Shown: positions 51,745-61,155, counted from the stretch's first letter. The stretch is 64,000 nucleotides of DNA from G963676795 sp963677215 (GCA_963677215.1 OY781919.1:1-64000), one strand, 5' to 3'. Notes: generated by a model not told the origin, from the sequence alone. Numbers and translations: made by a program.

Positions 51745-51807
51745 TTGACAGATCATCCCATTAACCTTATAAGTCATGTAGCGAGACGTTGTTTCACATT
51801 ACGACAT
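51745..51807 (+). promoter_or_regulatory. Promoter with tandem operator-like palindromes upstream of the TRAP genes
   Basis: TTGACA (51745-51750) is 17 bp from TATAAG (51768-51773). AAGTCATGTAGCGAGAC (51771-51787) and GTTTCACATTACGACAT (51791-51807) follow, centres 20 bp apart, and are also inverted relative to each other. It matches the layout at athLS and the symporter. The next gene starts 787 bp away. No ORF was found in 51808-52593, so this is a long leader or a separate RNA. Confidence 0.6.
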
Positions 51808-52515
51808 CAGCAACAAGATCGAAGTTATCTTGCAGAGGCATCAGCAGCAAGAGCTTAAAGACGGGAAACAGGGTTGTTTTCCGACAAGTCACAGATAAAT
51901 GAATGATGTACCAGGATTAGTTTCACAGCCCGTTAACAGGCTGACGTACGCTCAAGCATTTCGTTCTTTGACAATTAGCTTCGCTTCAATTTCTTTGCGT
52001 TACGATCATTAGTAGCGGAAAGCATCCTCAATTTAACCGCAGTATATCTTGCAGAACCATAGAAACGCCTTAAAAGGGGAAAGGCCAATCTACTGCCGGA
52101 TCACTGCTCAGTTCAGACCCATCAGACCAAGTCCATGGCAACCGACCATTTCTTGACAGCATTGGTCAGATAGGTTCAGGCATACATCGTAAAGATGTCC
52201 TTTTATTTAGAGAACAAGACTGTTCTACAAAAACCACCATACAGATCTCTAAATGCAAGTGAATTTGAGGCAAACTCAAGCCTACATGTTGGGGGGAGCA
52301 GGCTTTTTGTATCAACATTTGTTCAGTAATCAGACCATTTCTATAGTAATCAACACAGCGATATCTATAATTACTGAGCACACATCAGAAATTTCCATCT
52401 ACATATTTCTCTATATGTAACCGTAATTTTATTTTTACTCACCTTGCGATGTCAGCAGATTCATCTAGAATTTGTCTGTATGACATTTAATATTCATTAT
52501 TATCATTAACACAAC

Positions 52516-52534
52516 CGCAGGAGGTGCCATGTAA
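52516..52534 (+). other. Ribosome site with start-stop codon pair (ATG TAA)
   Basis: GCAGGAGGTGCC is followed directly by ATGTAA, a good Shine-Dalgarno with a start codon and immediate stop, about 65 bp before dctP. It may be a degenerate leader ORF or a minimal ORF that stalls or captures ribosomes. Confidence 0.4.
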
Positions 52535-52593
52535 AAACCTTGTAATCGAGTTCTTGTTTATTTTTCTCTATTTCAATTAAGGAAGGTGTATCT

Positions 52594-53631
52594 ATGAAAA
52601 ACAAAGTAATTATCTCTTTAATTGCTGTACTGTTCGTATGTACAACAGCTCTGACTGCCGCTGCCAAAACAACGACCCTGTCAGTCGCAATTCACCATGG
52701 CCCGACAGACGTTCATACTAAACTTATCGAGCAATGGATCAGTGAAGTTGAAAAACGCACTGAAGGTAAAGTCAAATTCGACCTCTACCCGGGTCAAAGC
52801 CTTATCAAAGCTCCACAAACCTATGACGGCATTGTCAATGGCATGGTTGACATGGGTTGGTCTATCCTCCAGTACACCCGCGGGCGCTTCCCGCTGATGG
52901 ACGTCAGCAACCTGCCTCTCGGATGGCGCAGCGGTAAGGTTAACACCGCTATCATCAACGAGGTCGTTGAAAAGTTTCAGCCTAAAGAACTCAACGACAC
53001 CAAGATGTTGTGGATGTCTTCACACCCAGCTGGCTACCTCCACACCAACAAACAACCAGTTCACAACATGGACGACATGAAAGGTCTGAAAATCAGATCC
53101 AACGGCCCTACCGCTGAAATGATCAAACAACTTGGCGGGACCCCTGTCTCCCTGCCTATGCCTGAGCTCTACCAAGCTCTGCAGAAAGGCGTTGTCGATG
53201 GCGGCCTGTGGGACTTCACCGCAAGTGTAGACTGGAAACTGGCTGAAGTTTCCCGTTACGACATCATCAGCCCGGATACCGCATACTCACTTGGCTTCTT
53301 CGTTGTCATGAACAAAGACAAGTGGAACAGCCTTGATCCTGAAGTTCAGAAAATCATTGACGAGATGAGCATTCCACAGCTAAAGAAGCACGGTATCGCC
53401 TGGGACGAGGCTGAAGCTCGCGGCATTGAATTTGCCAAGAAAGTCGGAAACGAGATGATCAACTTGACCCCGGAAGAAACTGCGAAATGGCGTAAAGCAG
53501 TTCAGCCAGTTATTGATGACTACATCAATAACTGCGCGTCTAAAGGCGTCGACGGCAAAGCTGTTGTCGAATACGTCGAGAAGCGTCTTGCTGACGACAA
53601 AGCCGGAAACTTCACTAGCAAGTATCTGTAA
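52594..53631 (+). CDS. dctP: TRAP transporter solute-binding protein DctP
   Basis: The periplasmic receptor of a TRAP transporter, 345 residues. An N-terminal signal peptide (KNKVIISLIAVLFVCTTALTA) ends near AAA-KTT. The conserved arginine segment is MKGLKIRSNGPTAEMIKQLG (about 165-185), where the Arg binds a ligand carboxylate, and ELYQALQKGVVDGG follows. The substrate is therefore probably an organic acid, with gallate or a related acid possible from context. GGAAGGTG precedes the start. It is first in the dctPQM operon. Confidence 0.93.
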   Translation: MKNKVIISLIAVLFVCTTALTAAAKTTTLSVAIHHGPTDVHTKLIEQWISEVEKRTEGKVKFDLYPGQSLIKAPQTYDGIVNGMVDMGWSILQYTRGRFPLMDVSNLPLGWRSGKVNTAIINEVVEKFQPKELNDTKMLWMSSHPAGYLHTNKQPVHNMDDMKGLKIRSNGPTAEMIKQLGGTPVSLPMPELYQALQKGVVDGGLWDFTASVDWKLAEVSRYDIISPDTAYSLGFFVVMNKDKWNSLDPEVQKIIDEMSIPQLKKHGIAWDEAEARGIEFAKKVGNEMINLTPEETAKWRKAVQPVIDDYINNCASKGVDGKAVVEYVEKRLADDKAGNFTSKYL

Positions 53632-53644
53632 GTAGATAAAGGTT

Positions 53645-53678
53645 TGAGGGCAATTGAGCTGCTGTTCAATTGCCCTCA
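53645..53678 (+). terminator. Intercistronic hairpin between dctP and dctQ
   Basis: TGAGGGCAATTGA and TCAATTGCCCTCA form a perfect 13-bp stem with an 8-nt loop, with no T-run. Such hairpins often protect the abundant binding-protein mRNA and lower expression of the membrane subunits. Confidence 0.65.
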
Positions 53679-53749
53679 TCGCTTAGCCACACCATCAAAG
53701 ATTTTTTGCTGATGGTCCGTACCTGCAGCGGACCAGCGAAGGAAGGATT

Positions 53750-54235
53750 ATGAAGTTCGTATTACCATTTACTAAACTACTGAAACTTATCAGTGGCATC
53801 AGCCTGATGGGCATGATGATTCTGACCTGTCTTGATGTTGTGGGGGGGTTCTTCGGTTACCCGGTACTTGGAGCCGAGGAGTTGGTTGCACTTTGGGCAT
53901 CTTTGCTGCTGGCATTCGCTCTGCCGAACGCACATCTGGCAGGCGTCAATGTCGCCGTCGATCTGCTCTACAATAAGTTTTCGAATGGCATTAAGAGAAT
54001 TTGTGACGTTTTCAACAATCTCGTCAGCTGCCTTCTGTTCCTGATTATTGCCTGGCGCTGCTATCTGTACGCCGCCTCACTACAAGCGAGTGGTGAAGTG
54101 AGTATGATCCTGCTGCTCCCGGCCTTTATTCTTGTTTACGCTATGGCGTTTGCAATGCTGGTACTCGCTGTTTGTATGTTCTTCGAGTTCTTAGCATCTG
54201 TTGTTGGAGGTAAAGTTACATGCCAGAATCAATGA
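53750..54235 (+). CDS. dctQ: TRAP transporter small permease DctQ
   Basis: A 161-residue membrane protein with four hydrophobic segments, the DctQ pattern. It includes the ELVALWASLLLAFALPNAHLAG family region (around residues 43-64), read in two parts here. It supports the large permease. It starts with GAAGGA upstream and overlaps dctM by 16 bp. Confidence 0.92.
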   Translation: MKFVLPFTKLLKLISGISLMGMMILTCLDVVGGFFGYPVLGAEELVALWASLLLAFALPNAHLAGVNVAVDLLYNKFSNGIKRICDVFNNLVSCLLFLIIAWRCYLYAASLQASGEVSMILLLPAFILVYAMAFAMLVLAVCMFFEFLASVVGGKVTCQNQ

Positions 54236-55524
54236 TTATTGGATTATTGGGAATTGTCCTGCTCCTGGTCCTGATGTTCCTGCGTTTGCCGGTCGCCTAC
54301 TGCATGACCGTTGTCGGCTTTCTCGGCTTCAGCTACCTGACCAATTTTAATGCTGGACTCAACCTGCTGTCCCGTGACCTGTATGATGTATTTTCCTCCT
54401 ACAGCCTGACACTGATTCCGCTGTTTGTCTTCATGGGCTACATAGCCTTTTATGCCGGGGTCAGTAGTAAACTTTTCGACGTCGCCTACAAATTCCTGGG
54501 GCGGATTCGCGGCGGTCTGGCCATGGCGACCATCGGTGCCTGCGCAGCCTTTGGTGCTATCTGCGGTTCGGCGACAGCGACGGCTGCAACCATGGGTACC
54601 ATCGCCATCCCGGAGATGAAGCGCTACAATTACGGCATGAAGCTCGCTTGTGGGTGTGTTGCCTCCGGCGGCAGTCTTGGCAGCCTGATTCCGCCGAGCG
54701 TCGTGCTCATCGTCTACGGCATTGCTACCCAACAGTCGATCGGCGAACTGTTCATTGCCGGTATCATTCCCGGCCTGCTGGTTACGGCTTTCATGCTGAT
54801 CGCCATTGCGATCTACTGCCGCATTCATCCAAACGAAGGTCCCCCAGGCCAGAAGTTCACCATCAAAGAGATGTTTGCCTCAGTTCTTGAGCTGTGGGAA
54901 ACCATCCTGGTCTTTATCTGCGTTATGGGTGGCATGTTCTTTGGCCTGTTCACTCCGACCAAGGCTGGCGCTGTTGGTTCTGCCTGTATCCTGATCATCG
55001 TTGCCCTGCAACGTAAGATCTCCTGGAAAGGCCTCTGGAGCGCCATCACCGAGACCCTGAACACCTCCTGTATGGTTCTGATGCTGATCGCCGGTGCAAC
55101 CATCTTCGGTCACTTCCTGGCTGTCAGCCGGATTCCGATGGAGTTGTCGGGCATCGTTGCCGGCATGGATCTGCCGAACTGGGGTGTCATGGCCATGATC
55201 TGCCTGATCTACCTGGTCGCCGGTTGTTTCATCGACGCCCTGGCGTTGATCATGCTGACCATTCCGATCTTCTACCCGATCGTCATGAACATGGGCTACG
55301 ATCCGATTTGGTTCGGTATCATCATCGTTCTGATCTCGCAGATGGGAATCATCACCCCACCGGTTGGCGTCAACGTTTTCGTTGTCTCCGGCATTGCCAA
55401 GGTCGAACTGCCCGTTGTTTTCCGCGGTGTGCTGCCATTTCTCTATGCACTGATTGTAGCGACTGGGTTCTTGATCGCGTTCCCGGCATTGGTCACCTGG
55501 CTGCCGTATCTGTCGCACGGCTAG
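54220..55524 (+). CDS. dctM: TRAP transporter large permease DctM
   Basis: The main sodium-coupled transport subunit, 434 residues with about 12 membrane segments. Family motifs include PLFVFMGYIAFYAG near residue 68, GSATATAATMGTIAIPEM near 115, SGGSLGSLIPPS near 147, and GIITPPVGVNVFV near the C terminus. GGAGG precedes the start within dctQ. A terminator follows the stop. It completes a three-gene TRAP system. Confidence 0.96.
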   Translation: MPESMIIGLLGIVLLLVLMFLRLPVAYCMTVVGFLGFSYLTNFNAGLNLLSRDLYDVFSSYSLTLIPLFVFMGYIAFYAGVSSKLFDVAYKFLGRIRGGLAMATIGACAAFGAICGSATATAATMGTIAIPEMKRYNYGMKLACGCVASGGSLGSLIPPSVVLIVYGIATQQSIGELFIAGIIPGLLVTAFMLIAIAIYCRIHPNEGPPGQKFTIKEMFASVLELWETILVFICVMGGMFFGLFTPTKAGAVGSACILIIVALQRKISWKGLWSAITETLNTSCMVLMLIAGATIFGHFLAVSRIPMELSGIVAGMDLPNWGVMAMICLIYLVAGCFIDALALIMLTIPIFYPIVMNMGYDPIWFGIIIVLISQMGIITPPVGVNVFVVSGIAKVELPVVFRGVLPFLYALIVATGFLIAFPALVTWLPYLSHG

Positions 55525-55542
55525 CTTGTCATTCAAAAATTC

Positions 55543-55572
55543 AAAGCCCGGCTTACCCGCCGGGCTTTTTTT
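55543..55572 (+). terminator. Terminator of the TRAP operon
   Basis: AAAGCCCGGC and GCCGGGCTTT pair with a 6-nt loop and are followed by seven Ts. The following 55573-55898 stretch contains no ORF I can support. Confidence 0.93.
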
Positions 55573-55898
55573 ATTCAGGAACTGCCCTTGCTTTAAGAAA
55601 ACCTGTCAGCCGATCACACTGCAAAGTGCCATATTAAGTCTCACCTATTATCAATCTTTTTGCTTCGATGAACTGGATCTAAAGCAGCTACAGTCACCCA
55701 GCCCATAAAATCTCAACAGCTTCTCCACACAAAGAACTCCTTTCAACTTCTCAACAGTCGTTCCGGTCATGAGCCAATCATATTGTGCACCTATGATTTG
55801 ATCCTGACAATCCTGCAAACTGCCGAAGATATCCATATTGATTGCAATAGACGAACTGGCCCAGGCACACCTGCCTCAGGTGTGACGTACGGATAAAG

Positions 55899-55932
55899 AA
55901 AGAGCCGATCAGACAATGCTGACCGGCTCTTT
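55899..55932 (-). terminator. Terminator of the ABC transporter operon
   Basis: On the minus strand AAAGAGCCGG-TCAG pairs with CTGA-TCGGCTCTTT (one bulge), followed by a T-run. It lies about 20 bp after the livM stop. Confidence 0.85.
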
Positions 55933-55953
55933 TTCTTCGACATACAATCTCAG

Positions 55954-56904
55954 TTAAAGATATCGTCTTGGGGAAAGCAGTTCAAAGCCGATCCTTCTCT
56001 GCAGCGTTCCCATGATCCCTTTGGGCATAACGAGCATGACGACAATGGCTATCACACCAAGAATCAGCATCGAGATACTGGCATAATCACTCAGCCACTG
56101 CTGCAGAATAACATAGATAAAAGCTCCCAGAATCGGTCCCTCGATGGTGCCGATACCGCCGATAATGGCAATAAAGACCAGTGCAACGGTCCACTGAATC
56201 CCGAACGCCTGATCCGGCTGGATAAAGATCATATTCATATAGAGCACCGCGGCAACAACTCCGGTACAGAAAGAACTGATCAAAAAGCAGTACAATTTGT
56301 TCTTGAAAACTGATACTCCGCAGACCTCGGTTGCACCTGGGTTGTCACGCATTGCCATCAGGGCCAGACCGATCTTGGAACGCATCAGGTAGTAGACCAG
56401 CGCAACAGACACAATCGCAACAGCCATGGCAATGTAATAAACATCAGTGACATCGAGGCTACGCGCTGATTTAATGAACATCCCCTGCCCCATCCTGACA
56501 TAACGCCAGTTCGAGAACCAGATACCGAGACATTCGGCAACGACCCAGGTTCCGATCGAGAAGTAAACACCACTCATCCGGAAAATTGAGCGACTGATGA
56601 TCAGCGCAAATATCAGACAGAGAACTCCACTGGCCAAAGCGCCAAGCCAGAGCGGGAACTTGTAATAAACGGTTGTCACGGCAAGCGTATAGCCACCCAG
56701 GCCGATGAAGATCTGCTGTCCAAGCGAGACCAGGCCGGAATAGCCACCAAGCAGGTTCCAGAACTGTCCCAATGACATATAGAGGAAGAAGAGCATGAAA
56801 ATCAACTTGATATACTCATTTCCAAAAATCGACACCGCCCCCAGCAGGATCACAATCAGGACCAGGAAGGAGATCCGGATATTTCTCAAGCGTGTAGTAT
56901 TCAA
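55954..56904 (-). CDS. livM: Branched-chain amino acid-type ABC transporter permease LivM
   Basis: An inner-membrane permease of the HAAT family, 316 residues and about eight to ten helices. The family block LGGYSGLVSLGQQIFIGLGGYTLA is recognisable (near residues 52-75) and so is GGIGTIEGPILGAF near the C terminus. Despite the name, many such systems carry aromatic acids. Its ATG overlaps the livH stop by 4 bp. It is the last gene of the operon before a terminator. Confidence 0.93.
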   Translation of the reverse strand: MNTTRLRNIRISFLVLIVILLGAVSIFGNEYIKLIFMLFFLYMSLGQFWNLLGGYSGLVSLGQQIFIGLGGYTLAVTTVYYKFPLWLGALASGVLCLIFALIISRSIFRMSGVYFSIGTWVVAECLGIWFSNWRYVRMGQGMFIKSARSLDVTDVYYIAMAVAIVSVALVYYLMRSKIGLALMAMRDNPGATEVCGVSVFKNKLYCFLISSFCTGVVAAVLYMNMIFIQPDQAFGIQWTVALVFIAIIGGIGTIEGPILGAFIYVILQQWLSDYASISMLILGVIAIVVMLVMPKGIMGTLQRRIGFELLSPRRYL

Positions 56905-57779
56905 TCTGCCCTCCTTGCTTTACTCAACAGGCCCTGTGGACGAATCGTCAACAGGATTAACAACAGGATATATCCGGACAAAAGCTGATAGCCCGGACCA
57001 AAAAATTTACCACCAAGGGTCTGCGCCAATCCAAGAATGACACCGCCGAGCAATGACCCCAGCATATTATCGACACCGCCGATAATAATGACGCCGAAGG
57101 CAATAATCAGGTACTGCGGCCCGGTATGCGGATAAAAGTTATTCGTTGCACCAACCAGGGTCCCGGCAACTGCAGCCGAGGCAATTGCGATCCCCATAGC
57201 CAGGGCATAGATGTTGTTGGTGTTGATCCCCATGATCGACGCAGTCTGTTCATCGTCGGCAGCGGCACGAATAGCCCAGCCCCAGAACGATTTCTTGAAA
57301 AAGTAATGGAGTATCAGAATAACAACCAGTCCAACAAAGAAATCGACAACATACATCATTGGGATATAGAGCATGTTGGTGATCTTGATCGACATGATTG
57401 CCAGTGGGGTTTCAAGAGAACGGGCATCAGGCGAAAACAGCAGAAGCAGGCCGTTCTGTACGATAATCGAGACACCGAAGGCAACAATCAGCGGTGGCTC
57501 CATTCCCTTGTCCATAACCCTCAGCATGATGTATTTCTGCAGAAGGAAACCGACGACAAACATGATCGGCACAACAAGGATCAACGCGGTCCAGAGGTTG
57601 AGAAATTTAAAGGTTGAGATGAGCACCATGCTTAGGAAACTGGCAACAATCATCAAATCTCCGTGAGCCAGGTTAACCTGTTTGATGATACCGAAAATCA
57701 TCGAGAGGCCGACACCAACAACAGCATAGAGCCCACCGAGCAGGATACCGTTCAAGATAAGTTGTAAATACTCTTCCAT
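56901..57779 (-). CDS. livH: Branched-chain amino acid-type ABC transporter permease LivH
   Basis: The partner permease of LivM, 292 residues. It has GGLYAVVGVGLSMIFGIIK and NLAHGDLMI near the N terminus, both standard in LivH, and IIIGGVDNMLGSLLGGVILG near the end. The two permeases form the channel driven by LivF and LivG, encoded just upstream on this strand. Confidence 0.94.
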   Translation of the reverse strand: MEEYLQLILNGILLGGLYAVVGVGLSMIFGIIKQVNLAHGDLMIVASFLSMVLISTFKFLNLWTALILVVPIMFVVGFLLQKYIMLRVMDKGMEPPLIVAFGVSIIVQNGLLLLFSPDARSLETPLAIMSIKITNMLYIPMMYVVDFFVGLVVILILHYFFKKSFWGWAIRAAADDEQTASIMGINTNNIYALAMGIAIASAAVAGTLVGATNNFYPHTGPQYLIIAFGVIIIGGVDNMLGSLLGGVILGLAQTLGGKFFGPGYQLLSGYILLLILLTIRPQGLLSKARRAD

Positions 57780-57827
57780 AATGACGTCTTTTCACTAAAA
57801 AGGGTGACAATTACTGACGACCAGCCA

Positions 57828-58544
57828 TCAGGTTCCAAAATAGGCTTTTTGAACTGCTTCTTCGGTCAGATCTTCTGGACTGCCCTGAAGAACCACTTTA
57901 CCTTCCAAGAAGACATAAGCCCAGTCACAGGCATTGAGACTCCTCTTGATATCCTGTTCGACAAGAACGATTGAAATTCCTTCATTGTGGATTTCGTGGA
58001 CCTTGTCGTAGATATCCTTGATAATGACCGGAGCCAGCCCAAGCGAAATTTCATCACAGAGCAACAATTTAGGCTCACTCATCAAGGCCCGACCAATTGC
58101 CAGCATCTGCTGCTCACCACCGGACAGATTGATTCCAAACTGATCAGACCGTTCTCCGAGAATAGGGAACAATTCGTAGATCTTCTGGATATTCTTGTCT
58201 GAATTCTTTCTCGCCCGCGGCGTGAAGGAACCGATCAACAAATTTTCACGAACGGTCAGGCGAGGAAAGATATGACGCCCCTCCGGAACCATTGCTATAC
58301 CACCGGAGACTGTCTGATAAGGCTTGCTGTAGGTCACGTCCTCGCCCATAAAACTGATCGATCCGGAGGAAGGCGTACACAATCCACAGATCGATTTGAG
58401 AACGGTCGACTTTCCGGCACCGTTGGCTCCGATGATCGAGACGACCTTTCCAGGCTCAATCGTGAAACTGATGTCCTCAACAGCAAGCAGTTCACCATAA
58501 TGAACAGACAAATTCTTAACTTCCAAGAGAGATCCGTTTTTCAT
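57828..58544 (-). CDS. livF: ABC transporter ATP-binding protein LivF
   Basis: One of two ATPases of the HAAT transporter, 238 residues. It has Walker A GANGAGKST, the LivF-specific MVPEGRHIFPRLTVRENL, the ABC signature LSGGEQQMLAIGRAL and Walker B LLLCDEISLGLAP. Its ATG overlaps the stop of livG by 4 bp. Confidence 0.96.
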   Translation of the reverse strand: MKNGSLLEVKNLSVHYGELLAVEDISFTIEPGKVVSIIGANGAGKSTVLKSICGLCTPSSGSISFMGEDVTYSKPYQTVSGGIAMVPEGRHIFPRLTVRENLLIGSFTPRARKNSDKNIQKIYELFPILGERSDQFGINLSGGEQQMLAIGRALMSEPKLLLCDEISLGLAPVIIKDIYDKVHEIHNEGISIVLVEQDIKRSLNACDWAYVFLEGKVVLQGSPEDLTEEAVQKAYFGT

Positions 58545-59266
58545 ACGTCACATTCCGAACCCAGGTAACATTCGAGAACCTGCTTAGAGTTCATTACAAC
58601 ATCGGGGACATCACACATGATGGTCGCCCCCTGGGCCAGAGCCAGAAGTCGATCTGCAGCAGCCATCATACTCATGATGTGCTCAATCCAGATAATCGTA
58701 ACGCCACGCTGCTGGATGTTCTTGACGATTTCAAAAACTTCCCAGGCTTCCCCCTCGGTCAGACCACCGGCGATCTCATCCATCAACAGTAACTTTGGAT
58801 GAGTTGCCAGGCCCCTGGCCAGTTCGAGTCGCTTACGGTCGAGTAGGCGCAAGCTCCTAGCCATCTGGTTGGCCTTATCGTAAAGACCAGTCAGTTGCAG
58901 AATTTCGCTGAGACATTCCTTGTATTCACTCTTTTTCATCCCAGATGAAAAAGTCGCAGCCACAAGCAAATTCTCATAGGTCGTCATGTCGCCGAATGGA
59001 CGTGGAATCTGAAAGGTCCGACCCAGCCCCAGAGCACTCCGCTTGTAAACGGGAAGGTGATTAATATCCTTGCCCGCAAACAGCATTGACCCTTTGTCAG
59101 GATGATAGATTCCGGTTAACAGGTTAAAAACAGAGGTTTTACCAGCCCCGTTAGGACCGATAACACCTAACAATTCGCCCTCCCTGACAGAAACAGAGAC
59201 ATCCTGCACCGCATGCACCTGTCCGAAGGACTTAGCCAGATGTTCTACTACTAGAATATCACTCAT
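58541..59266 (-). CDS. livG: ABC transporter ATP-binding protein LivG
   Basis: The second ATPase, 241 residues. It has Walker A GPNGAGKTSVFN, the LivG-type GLGRTFQIPRPFGDMT, and Walker B LLLMDEIAGGLTEGEAW. The ABC signature is degenerate: ARSLRLLDRKRLELARGL where LSYGxQ is usual. The start is ATG with TGATTCATGAG-type weak spacing. It lies about 250 bp downstream of the binding-protein terminator. Confidence 0.94.
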   Translation of the reverse strand: MSDILVVEHLAKSFGQVHAVQDVSVSVREGELLGVIGPNGAGKTSVFNLLTGIYHPDKGSMLFAGKDINHLPVYKRSALGLGRTFQIPRPFGDMTTYENLLVAATFSSGMKKSEYKECLSEILQLTGLYDKANQMARSLRLLDRKRLELARGLATHPKLLLMDEIAGGLTEGEAWEVFEIVKNIQQRGVTIIWIEHIMSMMAAADRLLALAQGATIMCDVPDVVMNSKQVLECYLGSECDV

Positions 59267-59451
59267 GAATCAGCACCCACTTGCTTTGTGGCAATGCCAA
59301 GCATGCACCACAATTTAAATAAATGAATCACACATATCGCCGACTGATCAAATCGACAATAACAACCTGCCAGCCAGCACGTATATGAAACAGTATTTCA
59401 GATAACACAACAAGCTCACTTATTGCAAGTAACTAATAACATCGTAGCCCT

Positions 59452-59485
59452 AAAAAAAGGGTGCCTCCCTTACGGTGAGACACCC
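59452..59485 (-). terminator. Terminator/attenuator after the binding-protein gene
   Basis: On the minus strand GGGTGTCTC pairs with GAGGCACCC and is followed by seven Ts. It sits between livK and livG, so the binding protein can be made in excess and the rest of the operon transcribed by read-through. The stretch 59267-59451 shows no ORF or clear promoter. Confidence 0.85.
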
Positions 59486-59520
59486 TCCTGATTGACAAAT
59501 ATCAATTAAAATTAAACTTT

Positions 59521-60792
59521 TTACGGAATCGGAAACTCAAGCTCGCCAGTCAATGGAATCTGCGGATTCAGCTTGTTGTAAACAATATCCATCTCCCACT
59601 TGAACTGCTTACCTGCTTTCCACTGTCCACCTACCAATGGTGTCTCGGAATAATGGTCAGCATTGTACTTGATCGGACCGACCATCGTATCCATGTCGGT
59701 CTCGGCAATTGCCTTGAGTATCGCCTTTTTATCGAGAGTTTGAGCCCGCTTTAGAACATCGGCAAGGATCTCATAACCAGCGTACTTAAATCCAAGCGGA
59801 GCAATCCACGGTCTCTTGGTTTCTGCTGTCCAACGGTCACACAACTCTTTTGTTGTCATACCGTCAAACGAAGATTTGAAAGGATGGTAAGGACTCCACC
59901 AGTTTTCTGTTGTCAGGCCCTCGCCCAAATCTCCGCCAAGACCTTCTATATTGGACGGAAAGAGGATCCCCTTACCGATTGTTACCATTTTGGGTTTAAA
60001 TCCCTGCTGATGAGCCTGACGCCAGAAAGTCACGAAATCCGGCGGAATCAGGTTGCCACAGACGATCTCAACATTATTCTGCTTGAATGCTGAAATAATC
60101 GAGCTGTAATCCTTCATCATATAGGGGAACTGCCCTGTATCGACAATCTTATAGCCGAGGGCCTTGCCTTTCCTGGCAATTATCGGCCGCCAGGCCGTAC
60201 CATCAGGATCGGTCTGCCAGAGGACACCGATTGTCTTGTTGTGCTTGTCCGCCATCGATTCCCACATACCAACATAGGTATCAGTGACTTGATCTTCGGT
60301 CCAGAAGGCATGATAACACCATTCATAGGGCCCACCAGACAACCAGGCTCCGACAGGTGCATCAAGAGATATACAGGGAACTTCAAGATTATCGCACATC
60401 GCAGAAACAGGATTGACCGTATCTGGAGTATGCAGAACCAACATCAGATCGACTTCATCTCGCAGAATCAGCTTCTGCGCGACTTCCCCTGCAGTGGTAG
60501 GGTTCGATTGTGTATCGACCAACTTGATTTTAACTGGAAGTTTTTTACCCGCCTCTTTGATAAAGATACCGCCATCTTTGTTGATGGCTTCGAGGGCAAT
60601 TTCATCAGCCCATGGAGTCGCTTCACCAAAACTGGCAAGCGCCCCGGTCGACGGGTTCGGCCGGCCGATCAAAATGTGGTCTCTCCCGGCCGCCTTCAGG
60701 CGACCGGGATTGATGAGACCGGTAGAACATACTGCAGCACCCGCTACTGCAACATTTTTCATAAATTTACGCCTTGTAATGTTGTTACCCAT
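59521..60792 (-). CDS. livK: ABC transporter substrate-binding protein (LivK-like), Tat-exported
   Basis: The periplasmic receptor of the HAAT system, about 423 residues. The N terminus carries a twin-arginine signal, TRRKFMKN, followed by a hydrophobic stretch AVAGAAVCSTGL, so it is probably exported folded by Tat. It has the Peripla_BP_6 fold (IGRPNPSTGALASFGE, VDLMLVLHTPDTVNPVS). I start at 60792 because GAGGAGG lies 6 bases upstream, while the frame to 60822 includes that ribosome site. The ligand may be an aromatic acid by context. It follows the symporter and two small genes on the same strand. Confidence 0.9.
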   Translation of the reverse strand: MGNNITRRKFMKNVAVAGAAVCSTGLINPGRLKAAGRDHILIGRPNPSTGALASFGEATPWADEIALEAINKDGGIFIKEAGKKLPVKIKLVDTQSNPTTAGEVAQKLILRDEVDLMLVLHTPDTVNPVSAMCDNLEVPCISLDAPVGAWLSGGPYEWCYHAFWTEDQVTDTYVGMWESMADKHNKTIGVLWQTDPDGTAWRPIIARKGKALGYKIVDTGQFPYMMKDYSSIISAFKQNNVEIVCGNLIPPDFVTFWRQAHQQGFKPKMVTIGKGILFPSNIEGLGGDLGEGLTTENWWSPYHPFKSSFDGMTTKELCDRWTAETKRPWIAPLGFKYAGYEILADVLKRAQTLDKKAILKAIAETDMDTMVGPIKYNADHYSETPLVGGQWKAGKQFKWEMDIVYNKLNPQIPLTGELEFPIP

Positions 60793-60860
60793 ACAGCCTC
60801 CTCGTCTTTGTGAAGTGCTCAATGTCAGCAGGTGCTACATATTTCAAAATAGATTATTTC

Positions 60861-60965
60861 TTATTTTTTCCCCTTGTTCACCAAAGTGCCGACCAGAGCC
60901 ATACCGCCCAGTACCAGCATAATGACGCAGATATAAGCTGCTACCAATAATTCTGCTTTACCCAT
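60861..60965 (-). CDS. 34-residue single-helix membrane protein
   Basis: A short ORF encoding MGKAELLVAAYICVIMLV and continuing LGGMALVGTLVNKGKK. One hydrophobic helix (about residues 6-27) and a lysine-rich end suggest an inner-membrane protein with its C terminus in the cytoplasm. GGGAGG is 7-8 bases before the ATG. It lies between a second small membrane gene and livK, in the same direction as the symporter. I do not recognise it. It may be an accessory subunit of the symporter. Confidence 0.7.
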   Translation of the reverse strand: MGKAELLVAAYICVIMLVLGGMALVGTLVNKGKK

Positions 60966-61011
60966 CTTATATTCCTCCCAACGTGATAAAGGTTACCACA
61001 AAGACTGTTTA

Positions 61012-61119
61012 TTACCACTTTTCCCCATTACTGCTGGTAATTCTCCAGATCACATAGATAATACCACTGAAGACAATTGCCATCAGAAATTCTTGAAGAA
61101 ACAAACCAAATACCCACAT
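61012..61119 (-). CDS. 35-residue single-helix membrane protein
   Basis: A short ORF encoding MWVFGLFLQEFLMAIVFS and continuing GIIYVIWRITSSNGEKW. It has one hydrophobic helix with aromatic residues at both ends. A perfect AAAGGAG lies 8 bases before the ATG. It begins 36 bp after the symporter stop, so it is almost certainly co-transcribed with it. Small one-helix partners are known for some sodium symporters, but this one is unrecognised. Confidence 0.75.
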   Translation of the reverse strand: MWVFGLFLQEFLMAIVFSGIIYVIWRITSSNGEKW

Positions 61120-61155
61120 TTTATAAACTCCTTTAAAGTAATATTTATCCGTCTT

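Noticed and set aside
52166..52381. 71-residue minus-strand ORF in the dctP leader
   Set aside because: No ribosome site and a composition unlike nearby genes. It runs against the inferred leader transcript.
55651..55836. 61-residue minus-strand ORF between the TRAP and ABC operons
   Set aside because: No ribosome site, no recognisable motif and no operon context. It could be chance.
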